A program made the translations under genes and the position numbers. A DNA stretch of 14,634 nt. Origin: Paracoccaceae bacterium (GTDB lineage: Bacteria > Pseudomonadota > Alphaproteobacteria > Rhodobacterales > Rhodobacteraceae). The DNA lies in NCBI GenBank assembly GCA_002746395.1, contig NVXA01000006.1:94170-108803 (forward strand). Direction: 5' to 3'. Below, piece after piece: positions 1 through 7,792 of this stretch (the stretch's first letter is position 1; every line of letters starts with the position of its first letter). The notes under the pieces are model-generated. The model had not been told where the DNA came from, made no database searches, and was given only the letters and a program-made list of their open reading frames with translations.

Positions 1-474
1 CTGGATGTGCTGATCGTGGACTATTTGCAACTGGTCCGCCCCGCCACTGCCAAAGACAGTCGTGTGAACGAGGTTTCCGAAATCACGCAGGGCCTGAAAG
101 CCATCGCGAAGGAATTGAACATTCCAGTGATCGCCCTTTCCCAGCTTTCCCGTCAGGTTGAAAGCCGCGACGATAAACGTCCGATGCTGTCAGATTTGCG
201 CGAATCCGGCTCGATCGAGCAAGACGCCGATGTTGTGATGTTTGTGTTTCGCGAAGAATACTACAAAGAACGCGAGAAACCTGGCGAGCATGACATCGAA
301 AAAATGATGACATGGCAACAAGAGATGGAACAATTGATGGGCAAAGCCGAGGTGATTATCGGCAAACAACGCCACGGTCCAATCGGCTCTATTGATCTGT
401 CGTTTGAGGGGCAGTTCACGCGTTTTGGCAACCTTGTAAAATCTTATCAACAAGGCGGCGGGGACTTCGGGTAA
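1..474 (+). CDS. dnaB: Replicative DNA helicase DnaB, C-terminal part (5' end outside window)
   Basis: This is the last 157 codons of DnaB, the hexameric ATP-driven helicase that opens the replication fork; reading is open from base 1. Visible family landmarks are the Walker B segment LIVDYLQL near the left edge, the ALSQLSR segment followed by DKRP and the [14 protein letters not shown] motif (H3), and the late KQRHGPIGS motif (H4), which supplies the arginine finger and DNA-loop region. The N-terminal domain, linker and Walker A lie outside the window. The reading frame ends in a glycine-rich tail (QGGGDFG). The stop codon shares one base with the alr start (TAATG at 472-476), so the two are probably translationally coupled. 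The match to DnaB is unmistakable from the motifs. Confidence 0.97.
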   Translation: MDVLIVDYLQLVRPATAKDSRVNEVSEITQGLKAIAKELNIPVIALSQLSRQVESRDDKRPMLSDLRESGSIEQDADVVMFVFREEYYKEREKPGEHDIEKMMTWQQEMEQLMGKAEVIIGKQRHGPIGSIDLSFEGQFTRFGNLVKSYQQGGGDFG

Positions 475-1517
475 TGCCGGGTGGGCTGCTTACAATTGAT
501 CTGGCCGCAATTGTTTCTAATTGGCGAGCGCTGGATGCGAAAACTGCAGATACCGTCGAAACTGGGGCTGTAATAAAGGCGGATTCCTACGGTTTGGACG
601 TTGGACCTGTTGGGCAAGCTTTGCAAAATGCTGGTGCAAAAACATTTTTCGCAGCCCTCGCTGACGAGGGCGTAGCCCTACGCCAAGCCATTGGCCCAAC
701 CGCGCGAATATTTGTTTTTTCGGGTTACATGCAAGGCGATGAAAGCGCGTTTGGCGAGTTCGCCCTAACGCCGTTGCTTAACAGCACGGATCAAGCCGCA
801 CGTTTTTTGACGGACCGGAAAGGTGCGGCATGTGGTTTACAGCTCGATTCAGGTATGAACAGATTGGGGATGGAGAGCGCGGAACTGGCATCCATCGCCG
901 CTCAAATCCCTGCCCTTAATCCCATACTAATCATGAGCCATCTGGCCTGCGCGGACGAACCCAAACACCCGCAAAACACCGCACAGCTGGCCGCTTTCAC
1001 TGAAATGGTGACCAAGTTACCGGACTGCAATCGCAGCCTTTCAGCCACCGGCGGGATACTATTGGGGTCGGATTACCACATGGATATGACCCGCCCGGGC
1101 ATCGGCCTTTATGGCGGCGCCCCGTTCATAGATGCGCGCCCAGTTGTCACGTTATCATTACCCGTCATCCAAACCAGACCCGTCGCGGTTGGCGAAAGCG
1201 TCGGATACGGCGCCGCGTGGATCGCGAAGCGCCCATCGGTTATTGCAACAGTTGCGGCGGGTTATGCCGACGGTTTAATCCGCGCGATGGGGCCAAACGC
1301 CAGCCTTTACACAGGTGATACCCGCTGCCCGATTGTCGGGCGGGTTTCGATGGATCTTATCACAGTCGATGTAACGGATTTGGCGAAAGTTCCCGCATCG
1401 TTGGACATCCTGAATGCCACGCAAACTGTCGATGTTCTGGCGAAGGCCGCAGGAACGATCGGATACGAAATCCTGACCAGCCTTGGCAACAGATACAAGC
1501 GCGTCTACAAAGACTAA
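474..1517 (+). CDS. alr: Alanine racemase (PLP-dependent)
   Basis: A 347-residue enzyme that interconverts L- and D-alanine in the cytoplasm, supplying D-alanine for peptidoglycan. The PLP-binding lysine is K35 in AVIKADSYG (family pattern AVVKANAYG). The barrel also shows SGMNRLGM (126-133) and MTRPGIGLYG (205-214). The second catalytic base is Tyr264 in AGYADG, followed by GRVSMDLITVDVT (289-301) in the C-terminal beta domain. Length is slightly below the usual 360-380. The start is fixed by the one-base overlap with dnaB (TAATG). dnaB-alr adjacency occurs in several bacterial groups. Nothing in the sequence separates a biosynthetic from a catabolic role, but the core-gene context favours biosynthesis. 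Confidence 0.95.
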   Translation: MPGGLLTIDLAAIVSNWRALDAKTADTVETGAVIKADSYGLDVGPVGQALQNAGAKTFFAALADEGVALRQAIGPTARIFVFSGYMQGDESAFGEFALTPLLNSTDQAARFLTDRKGAACGLQLDSGMNRLGMESAELASIAAQIPALNPILIMSHLACADEPKHPQNTAQLAAFTEMVTKLPDCNRSLSATGGILLGSDYHMDMTRPGIGLYGGAPFIDARPVVTLSLPVIQTRPVAVGESVGYGAAWIAKRPSVIATVAAGYADGLIRAMGPNASLYTGDTRCPIVGRVSMDLITVDVTDLAKVPASLDILNATQTVDVLAKAAGTIGYEILTSLGNRYKRVYKD

Positions 1518-1518
1518 C

Positions 1519-2313
1519 ATGATTGTACTGAACTTTTTTTACGGCTTCCTCGCGTCCATCGGACGCTCCACCTTGGCGTTGCTGGTCTCCATCGGGCGAC
1601 TAACGATCTTCACGGGGGCAACGCTGTCTCATATTGTGCGTGGGCCGTTTTATTTCCGCGAGTTAGGGCTGCAATTCCTGCGCATCGGATATTTCTCGTT
1701 GCCCGTGGTTGGCCTTACCACCCTGTTCACCGGCGGCGCACTGGCCTTGCAAATTTACGCAGGTGGCGCGCGCTTTAACGCCGAAAGCGTGGTGCCATCC
1801 ATCGTTGCCATCGGAATGGTGCGCGAGCTGGGGCCGGTTTTGGCAGGCCTGATGGTCGCAGGGCGCGTTGCATCCTCCATTGCCGCTGAACTTGGCACAA
1901 TGCGCGTGACCGAACAAATCGACGCCCTGACCACCCTTTCAACGAACCCTATGAAATATCTGGTGGTGCCGCGCGTAGTTGCCGCCACGCTGGTCATGCC
2001 ATTACTGGTTCTAGTGGGTAACATTATCGGCATCATGGGGGGGTATCTTGTCGGGGTGACACGGTTAGGTTTCAATGCTGCCACCTACATCCAGAACACG
2101 GTGGATTTTCTGGTGATCGGCGATGTCACATCCGGCCTAATCAAAGCCGGTGTTTTCGGATTTATCCTTGGGCTTATGGGCTGTTACAGCGGCTATTATT
2201 CGGGGCGCGGGGCGCAAGGTGTGGGGCAAGCAACAACAAACGCGGTGGTTTCAGCCTCCATCCTGATCCTGTCGGTTAACTATCTGCTAACAGAATTGTT
2301 GTTTCCCGCATGA
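1519..2313 (+). CDS. mlaE: MlaE-family ABC transporter permease (phospholipid trafficking)
   Basis: A 264-residue inner-membrane permease of the MlaE/YrbE family, which works with the MlaF ATPase to move phospholipids between the inner and outer membranes. The central conserved block is clear: RELGPVLAGLMVAGRV (102-117), then ELGTMRVTEQIDAL (124-137). About five hydrophobic segments follow the family layout (around 14-33, 61-80, 92-120, 150-178 and 208-226, with a last one near 243-260). I use the ATG at 1519, one base after the alr stop, because it gives the family length; an in-frame TTG at 1483 would run back into alr. The downstream end overlaps mlaF by four bases (ATGA). No clear Shine-Dalgarno is visible, so translation probably depends on coupling to alr. 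Confidence 0.94.
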   Translation: MIVLNFFYGFLASIGRSTLALLVSIGRLTIFTGATLSHIVRGPFYFRELGLQFLRIGYFSLPVVGLTTLFTGGALALQIYAGGARFNAESVVPSIVAIGMVRELGPVLAGLMVAGRVASSIAAELGTMRVTEQIDALTTLSTNPMKYLVVPRVVAATLVMPLLVLVGNIIGIMGGYLVGVTRLGFNAATYIQNTVDFLVIGDVTSGLIKAGVFGFILGLMGCYSGYYSGRGAQGVGQATTNAVVSASILILSVNYLLTELLFPA

Positions 2314-3071
2314 ATCAAGTTCCAAAAATATCCCTTAAGGGTGTCGAAAAATCCTTTGGTGACAAGCATGTTCTGGCGGGCGTTGACCTTGATATGGCGG
2401 CTGGTGAAAGCATGGTGATTATCGGAGGTTCAGGTACCGGAAAATCGGTGCTGTTGAAATGTATCCTTGGATTGATGAAGTCGGACGCAGGCGATATCCT
2501 GATTGACGGTAAGCCAGCGAACACAGGTAATCGCGATGCATTTTTGGCGCGCTTCGGAATGCTGTTTCAAGGCGGTGCGCTGTTCGACAGCCTGCCCGTC
2601 TGGCACAATGTTGCGTTCCGTTTGCGTCAAGGAAGCGACCGCCTGTCTAAGACAGACGCTCGCGACCTCGCCATCCTGAAACTGCGTCGCGTAGGATTGA
2701 AACCTGACGTAGCTGATCTGTTCCCTGCCGAACTGTCAGGCGGCATGCAAAAACGCGTCGGACTGGCCCGCGCCATCGCCGCTGACCCCGAGATTATATT
2801 TTTTGACGAACCCACCACGGGCCTGGACCCGATCATGTCCGGTGTAATTAACGAGCTGATCCGCGAGATCGTGGTGGAAATGGGCGCAACCGCCATGACC
2901 ATCACCCACGACATGTCGAGCGTGCGTGCGATTGCCGATAAAGTCGCGATGATCCACGATGGACGCGTGCAATGGACGGGCGCGATTCGCGATATTGATA
3001 ACAGCGGTGATCCATATCTAGACCAGTTTATTAACGCGCGGGCCGAGGGTCCGATCGAGAGTGTGAGGTGA
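2310..3071 (+). CDS. mlaF: MlaF-family ABC transporter ATP-binding protein
   Basis: A 253-residue cytoplasmic ATPase that pairs with the MlaE permease encoded just upstream. All nucleotide-binding motifs are intact: Walker A GGSGTGKS (39-46), Q-loop at Q87 in FQGGALFDSL, signature LSGGM (142-146) followed by QKRVGLARA, Walker B IIFFDE (162-167) with catalytic E167, the D-loop GLDP, and the switch histidine H200 in TITHDM. The FQGGALFDSLPVWHNVAF stretch is typical of the MlaF/Ttg2A branch rather than amino-acid importers. The start is set by the ATGA overlap with mlaE. No MCE-domain substrate-binding gene (mlaD) and no mlaC or mlaB follows within this window, so the missing partners must lie elsewhere. 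Confidence 0.95.
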   Translation: MNQVPKISLKGVEKSFGDKHVLAGVDLDMAAGESMVIIGGSGTGKSVLLKCILGLMKSDAGDILIDGKPANTGNRDAFLARFGMLFQGGALFDSLPVWHNVAFRLRQGSDRLSKTDARDLAILKLRRVGLKPDVADLFPAELSGGMQKRVGLARAIAADPEIIFFDEPTTGLDPIMSGVINELIREIVVEMGATAMTITHDMSSVRAIADKVAMIHDGRVQWTGAIRDIDNSGDPYLDQFINARAEGPIESVR

Positions 3072-3481
3072 TGACCCGCGAGATAACCATTGCAATCATC
3101 TTTGCGTTGGGTGCGCCGATATTGGTGGGTAATTTCGGGCGTTTTTTCGCATTCTCCATACTTTCATCGCCAAAGGCTAACGGAACATTACTCGCCAGCC
3201 TGTTTGCCAGCTTCATATTGATTCTGCTTTCGATGGGGGTCACCTTAGGCAGCCCATATCAACAGAGCAACGCCCTAAGCTTTCAGGTGATCGCAGGCGC
3301 GCTACTTTTCCTAATTGCTATTGGTTTTTGGATAAAGTCTTTACAGTTTGCTAAAAAGCGATGGTTGTTGATAGAGAGCGGAGTTCTTTTGCTCCTTATT
3401 TTCGTAGCGGGTATTATTACGTATATTGAGGGTAATGGAGAGGATTATTACTACGGCGAACCTCTGTCGGACCCCTCTTGA
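3071..3481 (+). CDS. Hypothetical four-helix membrane protein, AT-rich
   Basis: A 136-residue protein I do not recognise. Four hydrophobic segments are visible (about 5-20, 38-58, 70-88 and 98-118). The basic stretch KSLQFAKKRW (89-98) suggests a cytoplasmic loop between helices 3 and 4, and the acidic, tyrosine-rich tail (GEDYYYGEPLSDPS) would then sit in the periplasm. There are no cysteines and no motif that suggests an enzyme. The ATG at 3071 overlaps the mlaF stop by one base (TGATG); a GTG at 3068 is an equally close alternative. The coding DNA is markedly AT-rich: 46 G+C in the 120 bases 3301-3420, against 34 in 60 for a sample of mlaF. Position suggests, but does not prove, a link to the lipid transporter. 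It could also be a recently acquired insertion in the operon. Confidence 0.75.
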   Translation: MTREITIAIIFALGAPILVGNFGRFFAFSILSSPKANGTLLASLFASFILILLSMGVTLGSPYQQSNALSFQVIAGALLFLIAIGFWIKSLQFAKKRWLLIESGVLLLLIFVAGIITYIEGNGEDYYYGEPLSDPS

Positions 3482-3493
3482 GAGATTGATACA

Positions 3494-3925
3494 ATGGTAA
3501 AACTCGCCAACCTTTCCCTGCTCATCCTGTTCCCCATCGCGTGGTTCGCTCCCCTGCTTCGCGCGGGTCTACTGCCGGTGTTTTCGCTTGATGAAATCTC
3601 GACGCTCACCGCCGTGCAAGCCTTATGGGAGGCCGATATATTCCTCGCCCTGCTCGTCACATTTCTCGCGATTTTCACCCCTATCCTCAAGGTTTCGGCT
3701 ACCGTATTGATCCACTTCAACCTTTTGTCCAATCGAGCCATTCCAACCCTCGAAATCCTCGGGAAACTAGCAATGGCAGACGTGTTTCTAATCGCGATCT
3801 ATATCGTCGGGGCAAAAGGCGTCGGCATTGGCCGGGTCGAGACCGCATGGGGGTTATACTTGTTCACCGCTTGCGTCCTCGGCTCTATGGTAATCACGCA
3901 TCTAACCAAGCGACAGTTCCGATGA
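3494..3925 (+). CDS. Single-domain PqiA-like (paraquat-inducible protein A family) membrane protein
   Basis: A 143-residue inner-membrane protein matching one PqiA domain. Segments are near 5-22, 47-75, 93-110 and 117-137. The family-like stretches are ADIFLALLVTFLAIFTPILK (47-66) and LEILGKLAMADVFLIA (86-101). E. coli PqiA is about 417 residues with two such domains and cysteine pairs at the start of each; here there is one domain and no CxxC pair. PqiA proteins act with MCE-domain PqiB in envelope lipid transport, which fits the neighbouring mlaE and mlaF. Translation starts at the ATG at 3494, preceded by GAGAG at 3480-3484 with a 9-base spacer. The stop overlaps the next start (ATGA). Family call is confident; the exact role here is inferred from context. 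Confidence 0.82.
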   Translation: MVKLANLSLLILFPIAWFAPLLRAGLLPVFSLDEISTLTAVQALWEADIFLALLVTFLAIFTPILKVSATVLIHFNLLSNRAIPTLEILGKLAMADVFLIAIYIVGAKGVGIGRVETAWGLYLFTACVLGSMVITHLTKRQFR

Positions 3926-4236
3926 TTTTTGAACTTATGGGCGGAATTTCTGTCGCTGCGGGGGTGTTCGCGGCCCTGCTATGGTCGCTTTATCAAAGCA
4001 TCCTGAAACGCGGGTCACTGCAATACGCCCATATTGCCACCGCCGTGTTAACCATATTAGGGATGGCATCCATTTCTGCGCTATCTTCTTTCTTTGCTCA
4101 AATACTCGGAATCCTGCTGCTGGCCACAGCCACAACGGCAGCCATTCTTGAGGTGCGCTGGAACCGCGTTCTGCCCATCTTCCAGATTATCTTCGCAATC
4201 GTTCTAATCCTCGGCTTGCCCTTCGTGGCGCAATAA
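3922..4236 (+). CDS. Small hypothetical membrane protein
   Basis: A 104-residue, strongly hydrophobic protein that I do not recognise. Hydrophobic segments lie at about 5-24, 38-75 (long enough for two helices) and 83-102. A basic SILKRG turn after the first helix suggests a cytoplasmic loop. It has no cysteine, no signal-peptide cleavage motif and no catalytic pattern. The ATG at 3922 overlaps the PqiA-like stop by four bases (ATGA), which argues that it is translated, probably in fixed ratio with its neighbour. A longer open frame runs back to 3625 inside the PqiA gene, but that extension is an out-of-frame shadow. A working guess is an accessory subunit of the PqiA-like protein, supported only by coupling. 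Confidence 0.75.
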   Translation: MIFELMGGISVAAGVFAALLWSLYQSILKRGSLQYAHIATAVLTILGMASISALSSFFAQILGILLLATATTAAILEVRWNRVLPIFQIIFAIVLILGLPFVAQ

Positions 4237-4250
4237 GGCTAACAATCTAT

Positions 4251-5621
4251 ATGGCAAAATCATCGACCTATACATGCTCCGCTTGCGGGGCTTCGCATAA
4301 AAAATGGGCTGGACGTTGCGAGGCGTGCGGTGAATGGAATTCCATCATCGAGGAAGCAGCGCTATCCGCCGGACCCAAAGGCAAAACCTTGGGGGCCTCC
4401 AAAGGGCAACGGGTGGAACTTTCGGACCTGACCTCACAAGACGCGCCGCTGGTGCGCAGTCATTTCGGTATTGACGAACTTGACCGCGTTTTGGGCGGCG
4501 GCCTTGTGCCCGCCTCGGCCATTCTGGTGGGGGGAGACCCCGGCATCGGCAAATCCACGTTGTTGTTGCAGGCCGCTGGGGCCTTTGCGCGCAAAGGCAA
4601 AAAGGTGCTGTATGTTTCTGGCGAAGAAGCCGCGAGCCAAATCAGAATGCGCGCCGAACGCTTGAACCTAACGGATGCGCCGGTAAAGCTGGCCGCCGAA
4701 ACCAACCTTCGCGACATCCTGACAACATTGGATACGGAACGCCCCGATCTGGTGATTATAGATTCCATCCAGACCATGTGGGCCGATCATGTCGGGTCTG
4801 CACCCGGTTCGGTTTCACAAGTTCGCGCCGCCGCGCACGAACTGACAAGCTTCGCCAAACGGCGTGGAATTTCGGTAGTTCTGGTCGGTCACGTCACCAA
4901 AGACGGGCAGATCGCAGGGCCGCGTGTGATTGAACACATGGTCGACACCGTCCTTTATTTTGAAGGCGAACGCGGCCACCAGTTCCGCATCCTTCGTGCC
5001 GTCAAAAACCGTTTTGGCCCCGCAGACGAGATCGGCGTGTTCGAGATGACAAGCGGCGGGCTGCAACAGGTTACCAACCCTTCCGCCCTATTCCTAAGCG
5101 AACGGGACAAGCCTACGTCCGGTTCCGTCGTCTTTGCGGGAATCGAGGGAACACGGCCAGTGTTGGTCGAAATTCAAGCCTTGGTGGCCAAATCGCCACT
5201 CGCCACGCCACGCCGCACGGTTGTCGGTTGGGATTCTGGGCGCTTGGCGATGATCCTTGCGGTGCTTGAGGCGCGTTGCGGTATCAGTTTTGGCGGTATG
5301 GATGTCTACCTGAATATCGCTGGTGGCATCAAAATCAGCGAGCCAGCCGCAGACCTTGCCGTCGCGGCGGCGCTTATCTCGGCACGACAGGATCATGCAT
5401 TACCCGCTGATTCGGTGGTTTTCGGAGAAATCAGCCTTTCAGGCGCCCTCCGGCCAATCTCGCAGCCGGAAAATCGGCTGAAAGAAGCCGAAAAACTGGG
5501 GTTTTCCAGTGCTTATGCACCATCAAGGATGAAAACTATCGCCAAATCTGGCATAGACGTGCATAAAGTCGGCGACCTTGCAGAGTTTATTGAAAACTGT
5601 TTTGGACAGCTCGACGATTAA
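4251..5621 (+). CDS. radA: DNA repair protein RadA
   Basis: A 456-residue RecA-like ATPase that promotes branch migration of recombination intermediates in the cytoplasm. Domains in order are: an N-terminal zinc finger with C9, C12, C23 and C26; a RecA-type ATPase core with Walker A GDPGIGKS (95-102) and Walker B-like DLVIIDSIQT (166-175); the RadA signature KNRFG (252-256); and a Lon-protease-like C-terminal domain from about 285 (VFAGIEGTRPVLVEIQALV, then GGIKISEPAADLA). Length is the usual one for RadA. It begins 14 bases after the small membrane gene and shows no strong Shine-Dalgarno. It is followed by cvpA after 13 bases. radA-cvpA-purF is a recurring order in alphaproteobacteria, as far as I recall. 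Confidence 0.97.
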   Translation: MAKSSTYTCSACGASHKKWAGRCEACGEWNSIIEEAALSAGPKGKTLGASKGQRVELSDLTSQDAPLVRSHFGIDELDRVLGGGLVPASAILVGGDPGIGKSTLLLQAAGAFARKGKKVLYVSGEEAASQIRMRAERLNLTDAPVKLAAETNLRDILTTLDTERPDLVIIDSIQTMWADHVGSAPGSVSQVRAAAHELTSFAKRRGISVVLVGHVTKDGQIAGPRVIEHMVDTVLYFEGERGHQFRILRAVKNRFGPADEIGVFEMTSGGLQQVTNPSALFLSERDKPTSGSVVFAGIEGTRPVLVEIQALVAKSPLATPRRTVVGWDSGRLAMILAVLEARCGISFGGMDVYLNIAGGIKISEPAADLAVAAALISARQDHALPADSVVFGEISLSGALRPISQPENRLKEAEKLGFSSAYAPSRMKTIAKSGIDVHKVGDLAEFIENCFGQLDD

Positions 5622-5634
5622 AAGGGACGGATTA

Positions 5635-6228
5635 ATGGAAGATTTCACACTTTTTGACGGCGGCGTTGCCGCCATTCTGTTCATCTCGGCAGTTTTGGCA
5701 TTTTCGCGCGGATTCGTTCGCGAAATTCTTAGCATCGCAGGTTGGGTCGGCGCGGGCATTGTTGCCTTCTACTTCTCGCCACAAGTTGTACCGTTAGTAC
5801 AAGAAATTCCCATCCTGACCGATATTATCGGTGACAATTGTGAACTTGGTATACTGACCGCCTTCGCGGGCGTGTTTGCAATCGCCCTTGTGGTGATCGC
5901 ACTGTTTACGCCGCTGATCTCGGGTGCTGTTCAAAAATCGGCGCTGGGGTCGCTTGACGGTGGTTTAGGGTTCCTGTTCGGCATAGCACGCGGTGTGTTG
6001 TTAATTGTGGTCGCCTTGGTGGCATACGATTTCTTCATTGCTGGCGGCGAAGGCTTCCCGGTGGTTGAAGATTCCAAAACGCGCGTGATACTTGCCGAAC
6101 AGCAATTGCGCCTACAGGAATACATCCCAACCGAAATTCCTCAGTGGTTGATCGAGCCATACGAACAGCTAACAGCAAGCTGCACAGGCGATGCGATTAC
6201 CGGCGAAGAAGCAACAACTAACGGCTGA
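5635..6228 (+). CDS. cvpA: CvpA family membrane protein
   Basis: A 197-residue inner-membrane protein of the CvpA family, named for colicin V production in E. coli, where cvpA lies directly upstream of purF just as here. Four hydrophobic segments are seen (about 8-23, 32-48, 73-98 and 112-131). Family landmarks are SRGFVREILSIAGW (24-37) and GSLDGGLGFLFGIARG (105-120). The tail is hydrophilic and acidic. I start at the ATG at 5635 because AAGGGA at 5622-5627 stands seven bases before it; the frame is open back to a TTG at 5578, but that start would sit inside radA. The molecular function of CvpA is not settled. E. coli mutants are reported to be sensitive to envelope stress. Confidence 0.92.
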   Translation: MEDFTLFDGGVAAILFISAVLAFSRGFVREILSIAGWVGAGIVAFYFSPQVVPLVQEIPILTDIIGDNCELGILTAFAGVFAIALVVIALFTPLISGAVQKSALGSLDGGLGFLFGIARGVLLIVVALVAYDFFIAGGEGFPVVEDSKTRVILAEQQLRLQEYIPTEIPQWLIEPYEQLTASCTGDAITGEEATTNG

Positions 6229-6322
6229 TAAAGTGCCACAAGCGCGTAAGGTGGGGTGACTCCGTTAGCGGTGACGCCTATAAGGCAGGCAGTTGCAACA
6301 AGCCAAGCGAGCCCTTGCCAAT
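6229..6322 (+). promoter_or_regulatory. 94-base leader before purF with short repeats
   Basis: This is the only sizeable gap in the 8.4-kb co-directional run. It holds two near-identical direct repeats spaced 15 bases apart, GGTGACTCC (6255-6263) and GGTGACGCC (6270-6278). A small hairpin GCCT-ATA-AGGC (6276-6286) follows. AAGGCAGG (6283-6290) resembles a ribosome binding site for a TTG at 6293, an alternative purF start. The two repeats might be binding sites for a regulator of purine genes, but I do not recognise an established operator. No convincing -35/-10 pair or purine riboswitch core was seen. Confidence 0.3.
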
Positions 6323-7792
6323 ATGTACAACGATTCGACCCTACCCGCCTTTCCTTTTGACGATGATAAATTGCACGAAGAATGTGGCGTTTTCGGTGTT
6401 TGGGGGATGGCTGAGGCGGCAAACTTCGTAGCCCTCGGCCTACATGCCTTGCAACACCGCGGGCAAGAAGCCGGCGGGATTGTCGCATATGACGACGACA
6501 TCGGTTTCACCTCCGCACGGCGCTTTGGCTATGTCCGCGATAACTTCACAAAATCCAGCCTGATGAAAACCTTGCCGGGCAATCTTTCGATTGGCCACGT
6601 GCGGTACTCCACATCCGGTTCCAAGGGCGAAACCCAGATCCGTGACGTGCAACCATTGTTTGCCGAATTCGCCATGGGCGGTAGCGCGATTGCACATAAC
6701 GGCAATCTGACCAATGCAGATGCCTTGCGCCGCGAATTGATCGAGCGTGGCTCAATATTTCAATCCTCATCCGATTCCGAATGCATCGTTCACCTTATGG
6801 CGCGGTCCTTTCAAAAGAACATCCCCGAACGCCTGAAAGACGCGCTTCGCCGTGTTGAAGGGGCATTTTCGATTGTGGCCATGACCCGCACAAAACTGAT
6901 CGGTGTACGGGACGCTTTGGGTGTCCGTCCGCTGGTATTGGGCAAGTTGGGGGATGGCTGGATCCTGTCGTCCGAAACCTGTGCTCTCGATATTATCGGG
7001 GCAGATTTCATTCGTGAAATTGACCCCGGCGAAATGGTGGTTATCACAGATGATGGCGTTGAAAGTTTTTTCCCGTTCCATAAGGCAGACCCCAAACCTT
7101 GCATTTTTGAGCACGTCTACTTCAGCCGCCCAGACAGCATTTTTACCGGGCAGTCGGTTTATGAAGCCCGCCGCGCAATCGGCGTGGAACTGGCGCGTGA
7201 GGCCCCCGTGGAGGCCGACCTCGTTTGCCCCGTTCCAGACGGCGGTGTGCCCGCGGCCATTGGATACAGTCAAGAAAGCGGCATTCCTTACGCCATGGGC
7301 ATCAGCCGCAACCAATATATGGGCCGCACTTTCATCGAACCAACCGAGCAAATTCGCAACATGGGCGTGCTACTGAAACTGAACGTCAACCGTGCGCTGA
7401 TCCGTGGTAAACGGGTGATTTTGGTCGATGATTCAGTCGTGCGCGGTACCACCAGTCGCAAAATCAGGGACATGATACTGGATGCCGGTGCAAAGGAAGT
7501 GCACTTCCGTATCGCCTCCCCTCCTACGCAATGGCCGTGCTTTTATGGCGTGGACACACCGGATCGCGACAAACTACTGGCCAGCACCATGACCGAAGAT
7601 CAGATGCGCGAGCATCTGGGCGTAGACAGCCTGCGGTTCGTCTCGCTGGATGGGCTTTACAACGCTGTTGGTCAATCTGGTGGTCGGAATAACAAATGCC
7701 CACAATATTGCGATGCATGCTTTAGCGGCGACTATCCCGTGCGCCCGACAGACAAGGTCGAGGCGGGTTTTGAACTAAAGGACACCGAATGA
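6323..7792 (+). CDS. purF: Amidophosphoribosyltransferase PurF, B. subtilis-like with probable [4Fe-4S] cluster
   Basis: A 489-residue enzyme catalysing the first committed step of purine synthesis, PRPP plus glutamine to phosphoribosylamine. The N-terminal glutaminase nucleophile is C21, preceded by a propeptide ending HEE; HVRYST (92-97) and HNGN (125-128) complete that site. The PRPP motif is VILVDDSVVRGTT (365-377). Cysteines C260, C406, C463 and C466 have spacings of 146, 57 and 3, close to the four cluster ligands of B. subtilis PurF as I remember them, so an oxygen-sensitive [4Fe-4S] form with propeptide processing is likely. The start is taken at the ATG at 6323; a TTG at 6293 with a better Shine-Dalgarno would add ten residues, all removed by processing. 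The stop overlaps the SDR start (ATGA). Confidence 0.96.
   Translation: MYNDSTLPAFPFDDDKLHEECGVFGVWGMAEAANFVALGLHALQHRGQEAGGIVAYDDDIGFTSARRFGYVRDNFTKSSLMKTLPGNLSIGHVRYSTSGSKGETQIRDVQPLFAEFAMGGSAIAHNGNLTNADALRRELIERGSIFQSSSDSECIVHLMARSFQKNIPERLKDALRRVEGAFSIVAMTRTKLIGVRDALGVRPLVLGKLGDGWILSSETCALDIIGADFIREIDPGEMVVITDDGVESFFPFHKADPKPCIFEHVYFSRPDSIFTGQSVYEARRAIGVELAREAPVEADLVCPVPDGGVPAAIGYSQESGIPYAMGISRNQYMGRTFIEPTEQIRNMGVLLKLNVNRALIRGKRVILVDDSVVRGTTSRKIRDMILDAGAKEVHFRIASPPTQWPCFYGVDTPDRDKLLASTMTEDQMREHLGVDSLRFVSLDGLYNAVGQSGGRNNKCPQYCDACFSGDYPVRPTDKVEAGFELKDTE

Noticed and set aside
1483..1518. N-terminal extension of MlaE from a TTG
   Set aside because: It overlaps the end of alr by 35 bases and adds residues not usual for the family; the ATG at 1519 gives the expected length.
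5578..5634. N-terminal extension of CvpA from a TTG
   Set aside because: It lies mostly inside radA, and a good AAGGGA Shine-Dalgarno supports the ATG at 5635.
6767..7351. A 194-codon open frame on the minus strand opposite purF
   Set aside because: It lies wholly within the strongly supported purF gene and has no start signal or family motif; it is a codon-bias shadow.
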